12,720 nt of DNA. Origin: Alphaproteobacteria bacterium (lineage in GTDB: Bacteria; Pseudomonadota; Alphaproteobacteria; Micavibrionales; UBA2020). This document shows, one piece after another, positions 1-6,353 of this stretch. The stretch spans positions 1 through 12,720 of the forward strand of contig JAGLRU010000113.1 in assembly GCA_023136145.1 (NCBI GenBank), given 5' to 3'. The notes under the pieces are model-generated. The model was not told the DNA's origin and did not search any database. It saw nothing but the letters and a program-made list of their open reading frames with translations. Position numbers and translations under genes: made by a program. Each line of letters begins with the position of its first letter. Positions within the stretch are counted from its first letter, which is position 1.

Positions 1-490
1 AAAAACTTAAAAAGCTTCCCGCCCCACAAGCAGGGTCTATTATTTTCTCCCCTTTTTTGGGGGCCACAGCCTCAACCAACCAACTTACTGCCTGAGTTGG
101 AGTAAAAAACTGTCCTTCAGCGCCACGCGAATCCGATCCAACAAATGTCTGATATAATTCGCTAAGAGGGTCACTATAAGGGTTGTTTAGCTCTACTTGA
201 TCCAGGGTATTATGTACAAAAGCGATGGAATCTGGATCAAGTAAAATCTCTTCTTCCGGTAAAAAAATAGACTGGACACGCTCCTTAATGGATTGAAAAG
301 AATTACGATACAGAACGGCTAATTTTTCATTATCAAGCCTATCCATGGGTTCACTTAAGCTGTGCATTTTGCAAAACAAGCACTTCACAACTTCATGCAT
401 TAATGATTGATCACGTGTAATCCCTATGACTTTTCCTGCAAGGTAGTTTCTGATCTCGAAGAATGCTGTATTGAGCGGCTTGCTTTTCAT
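1..490 (-). CDS. N6-adenine DNA methyltransferase, N-terminal part (M of a C-R-M restriction system)
   Basis: The reading frame is open to the left edge of the window, so only the first 163 residues are present. It shows the gamma-class adenine methyltransferase signature: GQFFTP at residues 126-131, typical of HsdM-like and type II N6-methylases, then DPACGAGSFL from 152, the AdoMet-binding motif I. The catalytic NPPF/DPPY-type motif would lie beyond the edge. It is the third gene of a minus-strand group after an XRE controller and an HNH endonuclease, so it probably protects the host DNA from that endonuclease by methylating adenine in the same site. I chose ATG at 490 because AGGA lies 11 bases upstream; an in-frame ATG at 517 (9 residues longer, directly after a TAA) has no visible ribosome binding site. 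It could also be a type I HsdM, but no HsdS or HsdR is visible here. Confidence 0.88.
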   Translation of the reverse strand, partial: MKSKPLNTAFFEIRNYLAGKVIGITRDQSLMHEVVKCLFCKMHSLSEPMDRLDNEKLAVLYRNSFQSIKERVQSIFLPEEEILLDPDSIAFVHNTLDQVELNNPYSDPLSELYQTFVGSDSRGAEGQFFTPTQAVSWLVEAVAPKKGEKIIDPACGAGSFLSF

Positions 491-538
491 TCTTAGGCTT
501 ATCCTTTTGATTTTCATTTACTGAATATCAAACAACTT

Positions 539-555
539 AAAGCAGCACCTGCTTT
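539..555. terminator. Short hairpin between the HNH and methylase genes
   Basis: AAAGCAG and CTGCTTT form a perfect 7-bp stem around a CAC loop. On the plus strand the stem runs into a six-T tract, which is the form of a weak intrinsic terminator; on the minus strand, where the flanking genes lie, a run of A precedes it and there is no T tract. It may end plus-strand antisense transcripts or tune the ratio of endonuclease to methylase mRNA. Function is inferred. Confidence 0.4.
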
Positions 556-572
556 TTTGCAAGCGCCGCTTC

Positions 573-1700
573 CTAAGTTATTAGTCCATTTGATTGCATT
601 TTTTCAAAAATACTAACTAACATCTCACGAGTTTCCTGAAGCCCCAGACTTCCCTGAATTCTGTTTCCATCATTAGAAATCCAAGCAATATTATCTCCGT
701 TATGAACACCACCAGTCTTCAATGGGTTCATATGTCCAACTTGAAATTTAGATTCTCCATGATTAACCTTTCCTTGAAACTCCTCAAACTTCATAGGTTG
801 AAAAGTTACAGGGCAAATTGTAGCGCCTTGATCTCCAAATAAGCCAGCATCAACTAAATTCTTCTTCTGCTTTTCGGGAAAACCTTCAAAGTGCAATAAC
901 CCACTTAGAAGCTTTCTCTCAACAGACCAGCACTGCTCCTGCGTTGAATGTTGATAGTCTTCCGTCAAACATTCCCAGCGCTTTGCTCTATTGGTCTGTA
1001 CGTCTCCCGTTTGAGCTCTATCAGTTTTGTAACATTTTGTTGCTATTTTTTCTTTGTTTTTTTGAGTTAATACCGATCTAATAATAGGCCTGGATTTCAC
1101 AAGCCATTTAGCATCATCCAAATTAACCAACCTTATGTTATTCTCTACATGTACAAGAGTTAATGCTGGGTTAACATACGTCCACACTGCTTCATATGGT
1201 GTGCCTCGACTGGAAGAAGAACTAAACCATTTCATAACGTTAATATGATCCGGTGAGGAGGCTATTAGGGACAAACTTTTTTTAAATATTTCAAGACATA
1301 TATCAAATTTAGAAGAGCGCTTATCATGACCAGGAGAAAATTCGCCTTCATAATTTTCGAAGCTACTTAATCTTGTCTTTATTATTTTACCTGGATACCA
1401 ACGTGTTTTCATTTTAGTTGATGTAATTTTCAGGTTGGTAAGCTCAATACAAAAAGAAAATCGTCCTAGAGCCTCCATCGTATACTTAAAGGCTTGCTCA
1501 CCTAATTGCATTTTCAAGGTTTGAATATTTTCACAAACAGAACCATCAAAACGTGCTTTCTCGTCACACATCCAATGTATTATTGGAGTAAATTTAAAGT
1601 CAGGCGCTCTACCATCAAGCTTGTTCCCACCGAAAGAATCACTTACTGAACTTACCTCTAATTCTTCAAACTTTTCTTGAATATCCTGCGAAAAAGTCAT
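573..1700 (-). CDS. HNH endonuclease, putative type II restriction enzyme
   Basis: This 375-residue protein has an HNH (beta-beta-alpha-metal) nuclease motif at its C-terminus, about residues 296-350: CPVTF at 296, then VGHMNPLKTGG around 321-331, and GDNIAWISNDGNRIQG at 335-350, giving H323, N337 and N346 as likely active-site residues. The first 290 residues match nothing I recognise and probably hold the DNA-recognition part. It lies 2 bp after the XRE controller gene and before an N6-adenine methyltransferase, so the order C-R-M supports a restriction role. A G-rich stretch in the end of the controller gene lies just ahead of its ATG and may serve ribosome binding. The cut site cannot be deduced. 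A homing or generic HNH nuclease is the alternative, but the methylase and controller neighbours make restriction much more likely. Confidence 0.82.
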   Translation of the reverse strand: MTFSQDIQEKFEELEVSSVSDSFGGNKLDGRAPDFKFTPIIHWMCDEKARFDGSVCENIQTLKMQLGEQAFKYTMEALGRFSFCIELTNLKITSTKMKTRWYPGKIIKTRLSSFENYEGEFSPGHDKRSSKFDICLEIFKKSLSLIASSPDHINVMKWFSSSSSRGTPYEAVWTYVNPALTLVHVENNIRLVNLDDAKWLVKSRPIIRSVLTQKNKEKIATKCYKTDRAQTGDVQTNRAKRWECLTEDYQHSTQEQCWSVERKLLSGLLHFEGFPEKQKKNLVDAGLFGDQGATICPVTFQPMKFEEFQGKVNHGESKFQVGHMNPLKTGGVHNGDNIAWISNDGNRIQGSLGLQETREMLVSIFEKMQSNGLIT

Positions 1701-1702
1701 AT

Positions 1703-1930
1703 TTACACACCCCCACCAAAATCAATTAATTGCTTAGGGGCAACATTTAGAGCTCGCGCTATTTTAAAAATATTTCTTAAGCTAATATTTCTTTTCCCTC
1801 TCTCAATACTAGAAATATAAGTACGATCAAGATCAGCCAGATGAGCTAATTCTTCTTGACTAAGATTTTTTTTATTTCTTAGCGCACGTAATTTATCTCC
1901 AAATAGAGAACATGGGTCACTTGTATTCAT
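1703..1930 (-). CDS. XRE-family controller (C) protein of the restriction-modification system
   Basis: This 75-residue protein is nearly all a helix-turn-helix domain of the lambda Cro/C1 (XRE) type, with the helix-turn-helix around residues 23-45 (LSQEELAHLADLDRTYISS) followed by IERGKRNIS. Size and sequence fit restriction-modification controller proteins, which bind as dimers to C-boxes, activate their own gene and the endonuclease gene at first, then repress at high level. This delays the endonuclease until the methylase has acted. The start has a good ribosome binding site (AAGGGAG, 5 bases from ATG). It lies 2 bp before the HNH gene, so both are likely on one transcript, and C-box-like operators lie just upstream. 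Confidence 0.88.
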   Translation of the reverse strand: MNTSDPCSLFGDKLRALRNKKNLSQEELAHLADLDRTYISSIERGKRNISLRNIFKIARALNVAPKQLIDFGGGV

Positions 1931-1953
1931 TTCTGCTCCCTTGTTAATCCTGT

Positions 1954-2003
1954 GACATATAATCTACATTTGTAGCTTTTGTATCTACGGACTATGAGTC
2001 ACA
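1954..2003 (-). promoter_or_regulatory. C-box operators and promoter of the controller gene
   Basis: Read on the minus strand, positions 2003-1985 are TGTGACTCATAGTCCGTAG, containing the palindrome GACTCATAGTC. This is very close to the left operator of C.Esp1396I-like systems as I remember it (GACTTATAGTC followed by CGTG). A second element, GATTATATGTC at 1964-1954, resembles the right operator (GATTATAGTC). Their centres are about 36 bp apart, farther than in the compact tandem C-box. A possible promoter is TAGATA (1987-1982), 17 bp, GATTAT (1964-1959), each matching four of six consensus bases. The left site would then lie just upstream of the -35 (activation) and the right one over the -10 (repression). 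The operators are well supported; the promoter is tentative. Confidence 0.68.
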
Positions 2004-2009
2004 AAAATA

Positions 2010-2302
2010 TCGAGACCAAACGCAGCAGTCGAAAATCAATTAATAGTGTTCTGAACAATGTCTTGAAAAATAAGAAACCAACACCACCTAAAAGTAGCCC
2101 CTTGGCGGTTTTGCTTTAGGGAGTTCCCCCTCGCGCCTGCAACAAAAATAGTCATAGCCGTGGCTCACTTTGTTGCGCCCGCACCAAGACTATAACGATT
2201 TTTATTGCACTTGCTCACCCCCCATTCGCCATGCGGCAAGGGTTTATGACGCGCCCTGAAAAGGGCTTTCAAAAAACCCTAGAAACAAAGGCAGGCAAAG
2301 CA
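2010..2302. other. Intergenic leader upstream of ardC, with nested inverted repeats
   Basis: No gene is apparent here. An imperfect 19-bp inverted repeat has arms GCAACAAAAATAGTCATAG (2139-2157) and CTATAACGATTTTTATTGC (2190-2208), pairing at 16 of 19 positions. The left arm can instead pair perfectly over 8 bp with TTTGTTGC at 2169-2176, and AGCC-GT-GGCT lies between. Closer to ardC is a GCCCT-GAAA-AGGGC hairpin (2253-2266) nested inside AGGGTTT (2239-2245) and AAACCCT (2274-2280). The stretch from about 2090 to 2270 looks richer in G and C than its surroundings. It could hold the ardC promoter with an attenuator, or a transfer origin, since ardC genes often lie in plasmid leading regions. 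No relaxase gene or known nic sequence was recognised. Confidence 0.5.
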
Positions 2303-3226
2303 ATGAAAACGAAACAACGTAATGATGTATATCAGGAAGTAACAAACATGATTATTGAAGCACTGGAAAAAAGCGTTAGACCTTGGGCAAAGCCTTGGAA
2401 TGGTGGCTATACAGAGGGACGGATTGTTATGCCGTTGCGCCATAATGGGGAAGCATACAAAGGTATCAATGTTTTGATTTTATGGTCACTTTCAATTAAA
2501 AAGGGTTATCAGTCTGCCCATTGGATGACATACAGACAGGCTACAGAATTAGGCGGACAAGTAAAGAAAGGCGCAAAAGCCGCCCCTGTATTTTATGCAG
2601 GTAAATTATTGGTTGAGGATGAAAGCCAAAACAGTGAGGAAGAAGAGAAATTTATTCATTACATGAAATCCTATCGGGTTTTTAATGTTGAACAAATAGA
2701 AGGCTTACCAGAAAATTACTATTTAAAGCCGGAACAGCCGCCAGAGCTGGAAGAAATGGAACGTTTGCCATTAGCTGATAGCTTTATTGTTGGCACCGGC
2801 GCAGATATTCGCCATGGAGGAGATAGAGCGTTTCATAGCTTTTGTGGTGATTTCATTCAAATGCCCTATATGGAAGCCTTTAAAACAAATCATAGTTATT
2901 ATGCAACTGTATTGCATGAGCTTACGCATTGGACAAAAGCAGAAAACCGTCTTGACCGTGATTTAGGCGGAATCCGTAAAGGTGATATAGGATACGCAAA
3001 AGAGGAACTTGTTGCCGAGCTTGGCGCGGCGTTTTTATCCGTTGATCTTGGTGTTATTCCAGATATTAAAGGCAACCATGCCGCCTATATTGCCTCATGG
3101 CTTAAGGTGCTAAAAAAGGACAAGAAAGCAATTTTCAGAGCCGCTGCACAAGCACAATGCGCCGCTGATTATTTGCACGGCTTGCAAGCTAAAGAGATGA
3201 TAGAGCAACAAGGTTTAGTTGCATAA
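2303..3226 (+). CDS. ardC: ArdC-family antirestriction protein
   Basis: The 307-residue protein has the two-part build of ArdC: an N-terminal ssDNA-binding domain (about residues 1-130, starting KQRNDVYQEVTNMIIEALE and rich in tryptophan and tyrosine) and a C-terminal zinc metallopeptidase-like domain with HELTH at 205-209 and the glutamate-rich YAKEELVAELGAAF helix at 231-244. ArdC proteins cover single-stranded DNA entering during conjugation and protect it from host restriction; this acts in the cytoplasm of the recipient. Length is close to the pSA ArdC of about 300 residues. I chose ATG at 2303 (AGG 7 bases upstream) over the in-frame ATG at 2231, because the added 24 residues overlap the leader hairpins and are not ArdC-like. 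The gene is divergent from the C-R-M system and is followed by a strong terminator. Confidence 0.92.
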   Translation: MKTKQRNDVYQEVTNMIIEALEKSVRPWAKPWNGGYTEGRIVMPLRHNGEAYKGINVLILWSLSIKKGYQSAHWMTYRQATELGGQVKKGAKAAPVFYAGKLLVEDESQNSEEEEKFIHYMKSYRVFNVEQIEGLPENYYLKPEQPPELEEMERLPLADSFIVGTGADIRHGGDRAFHSFCGDFIQMPYMEAFKTNHSYYATVLHELTHWTKAENRLDRDLGGIRKGDIGYAKEELVAELGAAFLSVDLGVIPDIKGNHAAYIASWLKVLKKDKKAIFRAAAQAQCAADYLHGLQAKEMIEQQGLVA

Positions 3227-3279
3227 GTTATATGCGGGGTTTTGCGTTCAGGTGTGAAGCCCTGCTTTCCCTGTGGGCA

Positions 3280-3326
3280 GATTTTTATGGCTTATGCTCC
3301 CATTTGGGACATAAGCCACAAAAATC
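3280..3326. repeat. Long imperfect hairpin downstream of ardC
   Basis: The arms GATTTTT-A-TGGCTTATG-C-TCCC and GGGA-CATAAGCCA-C-AAAAATC pair over about 20 bp with one A-C mismatch and one bulged C, around an ATTT loop. It sits between the ardC stop and the strong terminator at 3341. It could stabilise the ardC mRNA 3' end, work as a bidirectional terminator, or be a protein-binding site. No T tract follows it closely. Confidence 0.5.
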
Positions 3327-3340
3327 CCATGTGTAAAGCT

Positions 3341-3366
3341 CCACGGGGCAAGCCCCGTGGTTTTTT
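3341..3366 (+). terminator. Rho-independent terminator after ardC
   Basis: CCACGGGGC and GCCCCGTGG form a perfect 9-bp GC-rich stem separated by AA, followed at once by six T. The last pairs would open to form a GCAAGC loop. It ends transcription from ardC and insulates the downstream restriction operon. Confidence 0.9.
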
Positions 3367-3474
3367 CATGCATATAAAAAAATGATTTTTCTTTATATAT
3401 GTCGATTAACATGTATAGCTTTGGATAGTTTCTTGTCACATCACATAACATAATGTAGGTGTTTAATTAAGGTA

Positions 3475-3486
3475 GAAATTAATTTC
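3475..3486. promoter_or_regulatory. Perfect palindrome in front of the small RHH gene (possible operator)
   Basis: GAAATTAATTTC is a perfect 12-bp palindrome ending one base before the ribosome binding site GAGG (3488-3491) of the first gene of the restriction operon. RHH repressors commonly bind such short palindromes in front of their own genes. That this is the operator of the RHH protein at 3499 is inference. No convincing -35/-10 pair was found between 3370 and 3475. Confidence 0.35.
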
Positions 3487-3498
3487 TGAGGTATATGT

Positions 3499-3666
3499 AT
3501 GGCCATTGGCAAAAGTCACAGAATTGTTATTGAAATAGACCCTGATATGAAATCAGACATCTATGCAGCGTTAAAATCTCGCGGCTTAACTCTGAAAGAA
3601 TGGTTTGTAGGACAGGCACAGGAAGAATTGCTGGAAATCTCTAGCACAAAGCAGGGGCAAAAATGA
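3499..3666 (+). CDS. Small ribbon-helix-helix-like protein, first gene of the type III restriction operon
   Basis: This 55-residue gene starts at ATG 3499 with ribosome binding site GAGG 7 bases upstream, and its TGA overlaps the ATG of the Res gene by 4 bp (ATGA). The protein has the beta-alpha-alpha pattern of Arc/MetJ-type DNA-binding proteins: a strand HRIVIEID (residues 7-14), helix 1 about PDMKSDIYAALKSRG (15-29) and helix 2 about TLKEWFVGQAQEELLEI (31-47). Such proteins bind DNA as dimers through the strand. Tight coupling to res suggests it regulates the operon or takes part in the restriction complex; the first is more usual for the fold. The nearby palindrome is a possible target. 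The gene is too short for many annotation cut-offs and could easily be missed. The fold is inferred from pattern alone. Confidence 0.72.
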   Translation: MAIGKSHRIVIEIDPDMKSDIYAALKSRGLTLKEWFVGQAQEELLEISSTKQGQK

Positions 3667-6350
3667 AAATCCATTTTGAACCAAATCTAAGACATCAAAG
3701 CGAAGCTATCGCTGCAACCATTCGAGTATTTGAAGGCGCACCATATATACGGCCAGAAGAACGTTTTTGGAGTGGAGAAGTTTCTAGTAACGTCATTAAG
3801 CTTAAGCCGCAAAACTGGCAAGATAATGTCGCGGCCATTGCCGAAGAAAATAACATAGAAGATTATGCGGCAACTGAAGACAGAGATTTGACCATTGAAA
3901 TGGAGACAGGTACAGGAAAAACCTATGTCTATATTCGTAGTGTTTTTGAACTCAATAGAAAATACGGCCTTCATAAATTTATTATTGTTGTGCCAAGCGT
4001 GGCTATTCGTGAAGGCGTTCTAGCAACCTTACGTGACACAAAAGATCATTTTAGAAAAATTTATGCAACGGAAGTTTCTGTCACTGAATATGACAGTAAA
4101 AAGCTTCCAGAGGTGAGAAGTTTTTGCGTCTCTAACCATCTTTCTATCATGGTAATGAATAAACAGGCTTTTGATAGCGACAACAAAGTTATCAATGATG
4201 AAAATCGAGACAGTGGCAATTTAATGGAAATGTTACGCCAAGTGCAGCCCGTTATCATCATGGATGAGCCGCAAGAAGGTATGGATACCGAGAATATGCA
4301 GGCGCGGTTATCAGCATTTAATCCTCTGTTTAAGCTAAGATATTCGGCAACGCACCGAGAGCCAAAGAACGTTATACATCGTCTTACGCCCTATGATTCC
4401 TACAATAGCAGCTTGGTCAAAAAAATTGCAGTTCTTTCAATTCATGAGAAAAACACGCAAAGTAATGTAGCTATCCAGTTCAAAAAGCTCAATTTGAGCG
4501 CAACTGATCCGACCGCTAAATTGCAACTGAATGTGCATTTAAAAAGCGGTGATATTAAATCGAAAGCAATAATCATCAAAAGCGGTGACGATCTTGAGAA
4601 GAAAACAGGAAACTCTGTTTATAAAGGTTGGATTGTTGAGGATATTGGTACAACCGATCTTTATGATGGAGAGGGTTACATTAAGTTTTCAAATGGTGAG
4701 CAGATAACCGAAGGTGGTTCGCATGGCAGCGATAAAGAAACCATTTTTCGCGAACAAATTCGCCGCGCCATTCAAACGCATTTCCGCCGTAAAAAACAGC
4801 TTGTGCCTATGGGTATTAAGCCATTGGTGCTTTTCTTTATTGACCGTGTGGCAAATTACACCGATCAAGACGGTATAATCCGCCGTATTTTTGAAGAAGA
4901 ATATGCTGAGATATACCAGAAGACAAACAAAGCCTCTGTCCCGAATGTCGAAGAAATTCACGGCGGCTATTTTGCTAAAACAGGCGCGGGAGTTTATACA
5001 GACAATCTTAAGTCTATGGCTGGCAATGCCGAGATATACGATAAAATTCTAAGAGATAAAAAAACGCTTTTATCTTTTGATGAACCGCTAGAATTTATCT
5101 TTTCTCACTCTGCTTTAGGCGTGGGTTGGGATAATCCAAATGTGTTTACAATTTGTACTTTAAATGAGAGCAAAAGCGTCATTAAAAAACGGCAGGAAAT
5201 AGGCCGTGGATTACGCTTATGTGTAAACCAGCAGGGCAAAAGATATCGTGACCCAGAAGATGTTATTGAAGGGCAAGAAGTTAATCTTTTAACCGTTGTT
5301 GCAAATGAAAGCTATTATGCTTTTGCGAAAACCTATCAAACAGAATTACATGATGAGCTTGGTAAACACGCCAAAGCCCCGCCAATGCGTAATGAAAATC
5401 TTGACGCGGTAGAAATACGGCGTAATGAGGATTATTTTAGCTCTGATGATTTTAAACAATTATGGGATAAAATCGCCCGTAAAACCCGTTGTCGTGTACA
5501 TTTCCGTGAAGAAAAATTGATAGAAAAAAGCATCGCTTCTTTATCTGATATTATCGTAGCTGAAAATAAGCTGGAAACATCCCTCACCTATTGGAACAAT
5601 ATAAGCGAAGAAGATGGTATTGAAGCGCAGGGTAAAGGTTCAACCAGTAGTGCAATTAATGCCCTAATGGCTCAAATTGACGTGGTGGATGAGCTGGCAC
5701 GTAACACCACCATATCAGACGCGACTGCAACGGCAATTCTTGACGGTATGGATAAGGCACAAAAGCAACAGCTTGCTAAAAACCCTTTGCAATTTTTGGC
5801 CGAGGCGACAAAGAAAGTGCGCCGCGTTGTAGAAAAAGAGCTTGTGCGCTTAGTTAAATATGAGCAAACGGGAGACATGCACCCGCTTGATATGTTCGAG
5901 GCCGTAATCGAAACAAAACGCGATACGACCCCTACCCCGAAAAAAGGTTTATATGATCGTATTATTCATGATTCAGATGTAGAAAAAAACATCGCCAATG
6001 ATTTTGATAATGAACATGCGGTGCGCATTCTTATTAAATTGCCAGCAGGATATAAAATCTCTACACCAATCGGGAGTTATAACCCTGATTTTGCCTTGGT
6101 TATTGAAAAGCCTGATCTTGATGCTGATGAAGGCGCAGAGACTCCGCGCTTTTATTTTACCGTGGAAACAAAAGGTACAAGCGATAAAGATAAGCTAAAG
6201 CCTGATGAGCAGATGAAAATAGATTGTGCGGTAAAACATTTTGAAGCTATCGGGCTTACAGCTTATCTTGCGCCAGTAGATAGCTTAAAATCGTTTGACC
6301 AAAAGGCATTACAGCACCCAGATATAAACCAAACCTTTTTTGACCAATAA
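3663..6350 (+). CDS. res: Type III restriction enzyme Res subunit (helicase-nuclease)
   Basis: This 895-residue protein fits type III Res subunits such as EcoP15I Res (about 970). The SF2 helicase motifs are METGTGKT (Walker A, lysine 86), IIMDEPQ (motif II, D201-E202), SAT (228-230) and QEIGRGLRL (motif VI, 511-519). The C-terminal nuclease has NPDFALV (D809) and the spaced VETKGTSD (E835, K837), the PD-(D/E)XK active site of this family; E774 may add to it. With Mod it would translocate or slide along DNA using ATP and cut away from unmethylated sites. All key residues are present, so it looks functional. The gene overlaps the small RHH gene by 4 bp and ends 3 bp before mod. Its position ahead of mod is reversed from the classical order. 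Confidence 0.94.
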   Translation: MKIHFEPNLRHQSEAIAATIRVFEGAPYIRPEERFWSGEVSSNVIKLKPQNWQDNVAAIAEENNIEDYAATEDRDLTIEMETGTGKTYVYIRSVFELNRKYGLHKFIIVVPSVAIREGVLATLRDTKDHFRKIYATEVSVTEYDSKKLPEVRSFCVSNHLSIMVMNKQAFDSDNKVINDENRDSGNLMEMLRQVQPVIIMDEPQEGMDTENMQARLSAFNPLFKLRYSATHREPKNVIHRLTPYDSYNSSLVKKIAVLSIHEKNTQSNVAIQFKKLNLSATDPTAKLQLNVHLKSGDIKSKAIIIKSGDDLEKKTGNSVYKGWIVEDIGTTDLYDGEGYIKFSNGEQITEGGSHGSDKETIFREQIRRAIQTHFRRKKQLVPMGIKPLVLFFIDRVANYTDQDGIIRRIFEEEYAEIYQKTNKASVPNVEEIHGGYFAKTGAGVYTDNLKSMAGNAEIYDKILRDKKTLLSFDEPLEFIFSHSALGVGWDNPNVFTICTLNESKSVIKKRQEIGRGLRLCVNQQGKRYRDPEDVIEGQEVNLLTVVANESYYAFAKTYQTELHDELGKHAKAPPMRNENLDAVEIRRNEDYFSSDDFKQLWDKIARKTRCRVHFREEKLIEKSIASLSDIIVAENKLETSLTYWNNISEEDGIEAQGKGSTSSAINALMAQIDVVDELARNTTISDATATAILDGMDKAQKQQLAKNPLQFLAEATKKVRRVVEKELVRLVKYEQTGDMHPLDMFEAVIETKRDTTPTPKKGLYDRIIHDSDVEKNIANDFDNEHAVRILIKLPAGYKISTPIGSYNPDFALVIEKPDLDADEGAETPRFYFTVETKGTSDKDKLKPDEQMKIDCAVKHFEAIGLTAYLAPVDSLKSFDQKALQHPDINQTFFDQ

Positions 6351-6353
6351 ATA

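Noticed and set aside
2231..2302. ardC start at 2231, adding 24 residues
   Set aside because: The extra part covers the leader hairpins and is not ArdC-like; KQRNDVY after ATG 2303 is where the domain begins.
3248..3451. Minus-strand frame of 67 codons between ardC and the RHH gene
   Set aside because: It covers the two hairpins and the terminator, has no ribosome binding site and no recognisable pattern.
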